Source: UBA961 sp049426725
Lineage (GTDB): Bacteria; Bacteroidota; Ignavibacteria; Kapaibacteriales; UBA961
Direction of reading: 5' to 3'
DNA length: 38,506 bases
Assembly (NCBI GenBank): GCA_049426725.1
Contig: JBMSYN010000021.1
Location: 1 to 38,506 of the forward strand
Part shown: positions 35,697 to 38,506 of the stretch, one piece after another
Numbering within the stretch: the first letter of the stretch is position 1
Layout of the letters: each line of letters opens with the position of its first letter
The notes under the pieces: generated by a model
Databases searched by the model: none
What the model was told of the DNA's origin: nothing
Seen by the model: only the letters and a program-made list of their open reading frames with translations
Program-made: the position numbers and the translations under genes

Positions 35697-35977
35697 GACA
35701 AATCACCGGAGGAATCCGGCTGCTGCGCTGCTGGTGAAGATGCATCTGACACAAAATTCAAACGCAAATCTCTAAGCACGGTGTCTAGCATGCGTGCTTC
35801 CGAATCAGTGAGATTGCCTTTTGTTTTCTCTTGCAAGATGGCGAGCAAATCAATCACAAAAGATGCCTGTTCAGTATTCTTTTCAGTTTTGCCGGTCATT
35901 GGATGAGCCAATTTTCCAAGAGCAGTAAAACCTTCGATGTGAAACATTTGCACAATGCCGGTAAAATCTATCTTCAT
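35693..35977 (-). CDS. DUF1844 domain protein
   Basis: 94 residues from ATG 35977; a TTG at 35992 would overlap the previous stop by 4 bp but is less likely. The sequence fits DUF1844: LGKLAHPMTGKTEKN, ASFVIDLLAILQEKTKGNLT and a LDTVLRDLRLNFV helix. The family is small, helical and of unknown function. The last ~15 residues are a low-complexity Ser/Asp/Pro tail. It sits between the PfkA-like gene (11 bp away) and nadK (4-bp overlap), suggesting co-translation with NAD kinase. Confidence 0.82.
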   Translation of the reverse strand: MKIDFTGIVQMFHIEGFTALGKLAHPMTGKTEKNTEQASFVIDLLAILQEKTKGNLTDSEARMLDTVLRDLRLNFVSDASSPAAQQPDSSGDLS

Positions 35978-35988
35978 TGCTTCTCCAA

Positions 35989-36948
35989 TCAAGCGAGTAT
36001 GTCTGAGAGTGAAACCAAATAATCGGGTAATATCTTTTTGCGTTCAAAAGTCAATGGCAATGGCGTATGATGAACAGCACCATTAATGATGCCCACCATG
36101 GAATTGGTATTTCCATCAATCATCGCTTCAACTGCTGCATGACCAAGACGGCTAGCAAGTATGCGGTCTGCCACAGATGGCTTCCCACCTTTTTGCATGG
36201 CACCGAGAACAGATACTGTGCTGTCGATATTATAAGAATCTTTTAAAATTTTGGCTAGATCGAATCCACCACCCACTTCATCACCTTCGCCAATCACGAT
36301 GATATAGCGTTTATCAGCATTGCGAGAAGAAATTCTGCGATGTAAATCAGGAATATTCGTGATTGTCTCAGGTATGGCTATATATTCAGCTCCGCATCCA
36401 ATGCCTACATTGATGGCGATGTAACCGGCTTGACTCCCCATCACTTCAATGATGAAGACATTGCCCATCGAATCAGCCGTGTCACGAATTTTGTCGATTG
36501 CCTCAGCAGCAGTATTCAAAGCTGAATCATAGCCAATGGTATAATCAGTTCCATAAACATCATTGTCTATGATTGCTCCAACTCCCACAACAGGAAAATT
36601 ATGTTCTTTCCCCATGAGATGAAGGTATTTCAAAGACCAAGGTCCACCGGTAGCAATCAAACCTTCAATTCCCGCTTTGCGAAGTTGTTCAACGGCTTGC
36701 TTGCGAACATGTTCTTCCTCAATAGGCAAATACTTGCTTGTTTTGAGGATTGTGCCGCCAAGACCAACGATATTAGCGGTGTCTGCTCTGCCCAATGTTT
36801 TGAATTGCTCCTCGATGATGCCTTTAAAACCATGAGAAATGCCAATCACTTCCAATTTCTTTGATTCGGCGGTTCTTACCACCGATCTGATGAGGGCATT
36901 CATGCCTGGTGCATCGGTGCCGCTAGTGAGTAATCCGATTCGTTTCAT
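35989..36948 (-). CDS. PfkA-like protein with substituted active site (probable pseudoenzyme)
   Basis: 319 residues from ATG 36948 (MKRIGLLTSGTDAPGMN), one fewer than E. coli PfkA (320). An upstream in-frame start at 37035 adds an unrelated N-terminus and is rejected. The fold is unmistakable: TDAPGMNALIR (11-21), IIDNDVYGTDYTIGYDSAL (126-144), IEVMGSQAG (167-175), VLGAMQKGG (247-255), ADRILASRLG (260-269). Compared with E. coli numbering, ATP-site Gly12 is Thr11 and GGDGS is GGPWS (101-105, losing the Mg-binding Asp). Thr126 is Ile, Arg163 is Asn163, Arg172 is Ser172, Arg244 is Thr244, His250 is Ala250 and Arg253 is Lys253. Catalytic Asp128 remains. PPi-type enzymes (GGDDS) do not match either. 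I infer no normal PFK activity. First gene of the nadK operon. Confidence 0.88.
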   Translation of the reverse strand: MKRIGLLTSGTDAPGMNALIRSVVRTAESKKLEVIGISHGFKGIIEEQFKTLGRADTANIVGLGGTILKTSKYLPIEEEHVRKQAVEQLRKAGIEGLIATGGPWSLKYLHLMGKEHNFPVVGVGAIIDNDVYGTDYTIGYDSALNTAAEAIDKIRDTADSMGNVFIIEVMGSQAGYIAINVGIGCGAEYIAIPETITNIPDLHRRISSRNADKRYIIVIGEGDEVGGGFDLAKILKDSYNIDSTVSVLGAMQKGGKPSVADRILASRLGHAAVEAMIDGNTNSMVGIINGAVHHTPLPLTFERKKILPDYLVSLSDILA

Positions 36949-36973
36949 GTGGAGTTTGCTCCGAAAAATGAAG

Positions 36974-36989
36974 AGGTCTTGCAGGACCT
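36974..36989. promoter_or_regulatory. Inverted repeat AGGTC-N6-GACCT upstream of pfkA-like gene
   Basis: AGGTC (36974-36978) and GACCT (36985-36989) form a 16-bp inverted repeat within the 143-bp divergent gap between the pfkA-like gene (minus) and ridA (plus). No TAnnTTTG promoter match is seen on either strand in this gap. It is a possible operator, weakly supported. Confidence 0.3.
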
Positions 36990-37091
36990 GATATTGAATA
37001 TGTATTATTACTCGAAATTCGTAATTTGTGGGCAACTAATCAAGGCAAAGTTCTTCAATGTCACTGCATTTACTACGGGGTTTACCATAAC

Positions 37092-37541
37092 ATGGCTTTA
37101 TCACCCAATTTGATCATCAATTCAGAAAGAGCTCCCGAACCTGTTGGTGCATATCCTCATGCCCGCCAAGTCGGTGATTTTTTGTTTTTATCAGGTGTTG
37201 GGCCTCGAGAACGCGGAACCAAAGTCATTCCCGGCGTTACATTGGATGCTGGTGGAAATATTCTTGACTATGACATCGAAGAACAAACATTGTCCGTGTT
37301 CAGAAATATCCGCTATATTTTGGAAGATGCCGGTTCTTGTTGGGAAGACATCATAGATGTCACCGTCTTTTTGACAAATATGAAAGACGATTTTCCTCGC
37401 TTCAATGAACTATACAAACAACATTTTGCAGGCATTCAAGCCTGCAGAACAACAATTGAAATTAATGCATTGCCAACTCCAATCGCAGTGGAATTGAAAG
37501 TGTTGGCACTCATGGGAAATTCACAATCAAAACAAGGGTAA
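37092..37541 (+). CDS. RidA family protein (YjgF/YER057c/UK114)
   Basis: 149 residues from ATG 37092 (MALSPNLIINSERAPEPVGAYP). An upstream start at 37026 gives an unrelated leader and is rejected. RidA proteins hydrolyse reactive enamine/imine intermediates of PLP enzymes. Signatures are APEPVGAYPHARQVGDFLFLSG (N-terminal strands), ILEDAGSCWEDIIDVTVFLT, and a C-terminal core with the imine-binding Arg in ACRTTIEINALP, followed by IAVELKVLA. Chain length is at the long end for RidA; the PRERGTKVIPG insert resembles the aminomuconate-deaminase-like RidA subgroup. Two PLP aminotransferases and a racemase lie in the same window, so a general imine-clearing role is plausible. Confidence 0.88.
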   Translation: MALSPNLIINSERAPEPVGAYPHARQVGDFLFLSGVGPRERGTKVIPGVTLDAGGNILDYDIEEQTLSVFRNIRYILEDAGSCWEDIIDVTVFLTNMKDDFPRFNELYKQHFAGIQACRTTIEINALPTPIAVELKVLALMGNSQSKQG

Positions 37542-37545
37542 TTTC

Positions 37546-38506
37546 ATGCGTATTGTACTTTACCACTTCACATGCATCATCATGGCATGCGGAATTTTCG
37601 GGAATCATCATACAATTGCGAAAAATAGAATACTTATATCAGAAAAGGAAAAAAGAGCGTCTATCAGTGGTGTGGAAACTGAAAAGATTCTGGTTTTTGA
37701 TACCCAAATGATTCCTCTACTAAATCCAAATAGAGTGAATTCCATTACAGACAATGAAGTAAAGCTAAAGCCCGCCGTACTTGGAGTCGAATACCCGTAT
37801 GAAATTGCAATCATCAACAAAGGATCAAAAGCAATACAGATTGACTCTGTAAAACTCTATAATTCAATTGGAGACTTCAGCATCTCAGGGTACAATAGCG
37901 ATTTCATTCCACCTGATGATTATCTCGTGGTGAGAATACGATCTTTGCATAATCAACCCGGGGATTTTATTTGTTCATTCAAAGTATATACAAACTTGAC
38001 AGATACATCCAATAATGTTCCGGATAGCATTGCCAATCCGGTTTTTACGCTTCGTGGAATTGTCAGAAAAACCGAAGTTGACATCGTTGATCAAGGATGC
38101 AATTACTACTATATCGATTCCAAATATTTTAATGACAATGGCAAAGACTCATTAAATATGTGCCAATGCAATAAGACAATAACAATAGTTAATAATGGGA
38201 TTGAAAATGTTGCTTTTTCTGCAGAACTTTTGTCAGGGTCTATTACACATTTTGAATTCAAAGAATATGTTCCATCTACGGGTTTTATTGACTTTAAACT
38301 GAACAATCGCATAGTCCTTACCCCGGGACAAAAAAGAGAAATAACCGTTTTTTTCAAACCAATGAATAATATCCCCGGAAAGTATGAGGGAACACTAAAA
38401 TTCAAACCGGAATCACCATCAAGTTTCACCCTGGACTCTATTGACATTTCATTTACATCTGTCAAACAGAGTGTTAACATAGTTGCAGATACAATCATAT
38501 ATTCGA
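37546..38506 (+). CDS. Surface protein with Hydin/ASPM-like Ig domains, 5' part (runs off window)
   Basis: Open from ATG 37546 to the window end (320 codons, no in-frame stop), starting 4 bp after the ridA stop. The N-terminus has a modest hydrophobic stretch (MRIVLYHFTCIIMACGIFG), possibly a weak signal peptide. The body is beta-rich. Two modules show the choice-of-anchor D / ASPM-SPD-2-Hydin pattern: YEIAIINKGSKAIQIDSV with FIPPDDYLVVRIR at about 83-130, and KTITIVNNGIENV with LTPGQKREITVFFKPMNN and GKYEGTLKFKP at about 213-288. Proteins of this kind are usually long, exported, and carry a T9SS tail, but the end is missing here. Function unknown. Confidence 0.72.
   Translation, partial: MRIVLYHFTCIIMACGIFGNHHTIAKNRILISEKEKRASISGVETEKILVFDTQMIPLLNPNRVNSITDNEVKLKPAVLGVEYPYEIAIINKGSKAIQIDSVKLYNSIGDFSISGYNSDFIPPDDYLVVRIRSLHNQPGDFICSFKVYTNLTDTSNNVPDSIANPVFTLRGIVRKTEVDIVDQGCNYYYIDSKYFNDNGKDSLNMCQCNKTITIVNNGIENVAFSAELLSGSITHFEFKEYVPSTGFIDFKLNNRIVLTPGQKREITVFFKPMNNIPGKYEGTLKFKPESPSSFTLDSIDISFTSVKQSVNIVADTIIYS

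Noticed and set aside
35541..35906. 121-codon plus-strand open frame
   Set aside because: It is antisense to nadK and DUF1844, both of which have clear family motifs.
17921..36948. Degenerate or frameshifted genes as the cause of the pfkA-like substitutions
   Set aside because: The frame is intact, the length is normal and the rest of the PFK fold is well conserved, so simple decay is unlikely.
36949..37091. Riboswitch or leader RNA in the pfkA-like/ridA gap
   Set aside because: Only a short 5-bp inverted repeat is visible; there is no conserved aptamer core or terminator.
38109..38498. 129-codon minus-strand open frame at the window end
   Set aside because: The plus strand here is a continuous 320-codon frame with Ig-like motifs, so this is its shadow.
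1..38506. CRISPR array, tRNA/rRNA genes, transposase or phage genes
   Set aside because: No regularly spaced repeats, no clover-leaf sequences and no mobile-element protein motifs were seen on either strand.

Overview
The window is a gene-dense (about 95% coding), AT-rich bacterial chromosome segment with no RNA genes, no insertion sequences and no CRISPR array that I can see. Several features place it in the Bacteroidota/Chlorobiota (FCB) group. These are at least three secreted proteins with C-terminal beta-sandwich tails of the type IX secretion (T9SS, type A) kind, a Fibrobacter-type FISUMP domain, an SBBP-repeat/Ig protein, DUF2851, a type-2 PyrF, Bacteroidota-style -7 elements (TAnnTTTG), and translation starts almost without Shine-Dalgarno sequences. 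A Kapabacteria/Ignavibacteria-like lineage would fit, but that is inference and cannot be proven from this segment.

Layout. 1-998: the 3' part of a FISUMP-domain surface protein. 1207-5701: an acetyltransferase, a DegT-type PLP aminotransferase and a large glycosidase-like membrane protein, ending at a bidirectional terminator shared with a convergent T9SS-tailed secreted protein (5751-6470). 6576-8566: two glycosyltransferases (GT2, then GT9 heptosyltransferase-like), probably for cell-surface glycan. They converge on an SDR oxidoreductase (8561-9283). 9349-14631: a tight five-gene operon (class V aminotransferase, RdgB/HAM1 nucleotide pyrophosphatase, two-repeat CMD protein, DacB/PBP4, methyltransferase). 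14733-17931: asd, a manC-like gene and alr, covering diaminopimelate/lysine precursors, GDP-mannose and D-alanine. Together with dacB this makes a cell-wall and envelope theme.

17921-20291 (minus strand): a TolB-like propeller protein and a dicarboxylate/glutamate symporter. 20403-27295: an operon of three exported proteins (putative lipoprotein, S8 protease with T9SS tail, SBBP/Ig protein with T9SS tail) closed by a strong terminator. 27345-29938 (minus): OmpA-like lipoprotein, pyrF, DUF2851. 30062-33060 (plus): meaB and thrS. 33061-36948 (minus): polyprenyl synthase, preceded by an operon of HAD phosphatase, NAD kinase, DUF1844 and a PfkA-like protein. 37092-38506: RidA, then the 5' part of a Hydin-like surface protein that runs off the window.

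The most striking observation is the PfkA-like protein at 35989-36948. Its length (319 aa) and overall fold signatures are those of phosphofructokinase, but nearly every ATP- and fructose-6-phosphate-contacting residue is replaced. The ATP-loop GGDGS has become GGPWS, and the substrate Arg/His positions have become Asn, Ser, Thr, Ala and Lys. It heads an operon containing an intact NAD kinase, a distant relative with a normal GGDGT motif. This looks like a pseudoenzyme or a neofunctionalised PFK. A second candidate pseudoenzyme is the GH2-like protein at 3107-5701, which lacks both expected catalytic glutamates and is fused to a Yip1-like multi-pass membrane domain. I did not find a defence system, a mobile element or another obviously new multi-gene machine.
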